Below the pieces are notes generated by a model that saw nothing but the letters and a program-made list of their open reading frames with translations, was not told where the DNA came from and did no database searches. Shown here one piece after another: positions 5,876 to 6,058 of a stretch of DNA of 6,058 nucleotides (position 1 is its first letter; each line of letters starts with the position of its first letter). The position numbers were made by a program, and so were the translations under genes. Origin of the DNA: Chloroflexota bacterium (lineage in GTDB: Bacteria > Chloroflexota > Dehalococcoidia > Lucifugimonadales > VGZR01); the NCBI GenBank assembly GCA_027625225.1, contig JAQBWG010000125.1:1-6058 (forward strand). Reading direction: 5' to 3'.

Positions 5876-6058
5876 ATGGCTTTTTACTTCGAACGCGAGT
5901 GCCGAACGGCGAACTCCGAGTGCTACACCATAGTCGAGGACGACAACAGTATTGGTCGCGTTGACCTGCACTTCGCTGATGCAATCGTGCACGCGTCACT
6001 GAGCATCGTGGAGAGTCTCACGACCGAGCGTATCCAGGAATTGATAGATATTATCGAC
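5876..6058 (+). CDS. Small conserved-looking protein of unknown function (3' end beyond window)
   Basis: The frame is open to the window edge and codes for 61 visible residues beginning MAFYFERECRTANSECYTIV. GGTGA at 5863-5867 is 8 nt before this ATG and can pair with the end of 16S rRNA. An in-frame ATG at 5861 would add MVNNP but has only a weak ribosome site. The sequence is acidic, has no signal peptide or membrane segment, and contains SIGRVDLHFADAIVHASLSIVE followed by a helical stretch TTERIQELIDIID. I have an impression of similar short proteins in Chloroflexota but cannot name a family. It lies 40 nt after proA, in the same direction, with a hairpin between; it may be read from the pro promoter. 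Confidence 0.7.
   Translation, partial: MAFYFERECRTANSECYTIVEDDNSIGRVDLHFADAIVHASLSIVESLTTERIQELIDIID

Noticed and set aside
1..6058. CRISPR array, toxin-antitoxin pair, phage or defence system
   Set aside because: I found no regular direct repeats, integrase, transposase, nuclease or defence-type gene. Most of the window is metabolic.

Overview
The window shows about five gene regions of what looks like ordinary bacterial chromosome, with moderate GC content. The lineage is a tentative inference: the spacing of the ProB active-site region, its C-terminal PUA domain, and the small protein after proA resemble Chloroflexota (Dehalococcoidia-like) genomes as I remember them. No search was possible. 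I see no insertion sequence, CRISPR array, tRNA or rRNA gene.

Left, minus strand (1-1131): a two-gene operon encodes a DUF4395 membrane protein followed, after a 2-nt gap, by a type II (S)-2-haloacid dehalogenase-like HAD hydrolase that runs off the left edge. Upstream lies a leader of about 155 nt. It contains a compact fold (11-bp outer stem, two stacked inner stems and a possible pseudoknot), then a terminator-like hairpin with a T-rich tail, then the ribosome binding site. This arrangement resembles a riboswitch or attenuator. I cannot match it to a known class, and it is the best candidate for something undescribed here.

Divergent control region (1102-1171): a perfect palindrome (7-bp arms, 3-nt spacer) contains the -35 hexamer of the leftward promoter and abuts the -35 of the rightward promoter. 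It is a candidate shared operator.

Centre, plus strand (1212-3029): a complete gamma-glutamyltransferase-family Ntn hydrolase. It keeps the self-cleaving Thr-Thr-His motif but lacks the arginine that binds the gamma-glutamyl carboxylate in classical GGT, so its substrate is uncertain.

Gap 3030-3364: on the minus strand there is an orphan 95-codon coding-like remnant without an ATG. An extended -10 promoter for the proline genes sits at its far end.

Right, plus strand (3365-5835): proB then proA, the first two steps of proline synthesis from glutamate. proA is intact. proB is broken by a frameshift exactly at the Asn-Glu-Asn-Asp motif, apparently an 11-nt deletion that also removes the conserved glutamate-binding aspartate. 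This is either a real inactivation or an assembly error. A GC-rich hairpin follows proA, and then a conserved-looking small protein of unknown function begins and runs off the right edge.
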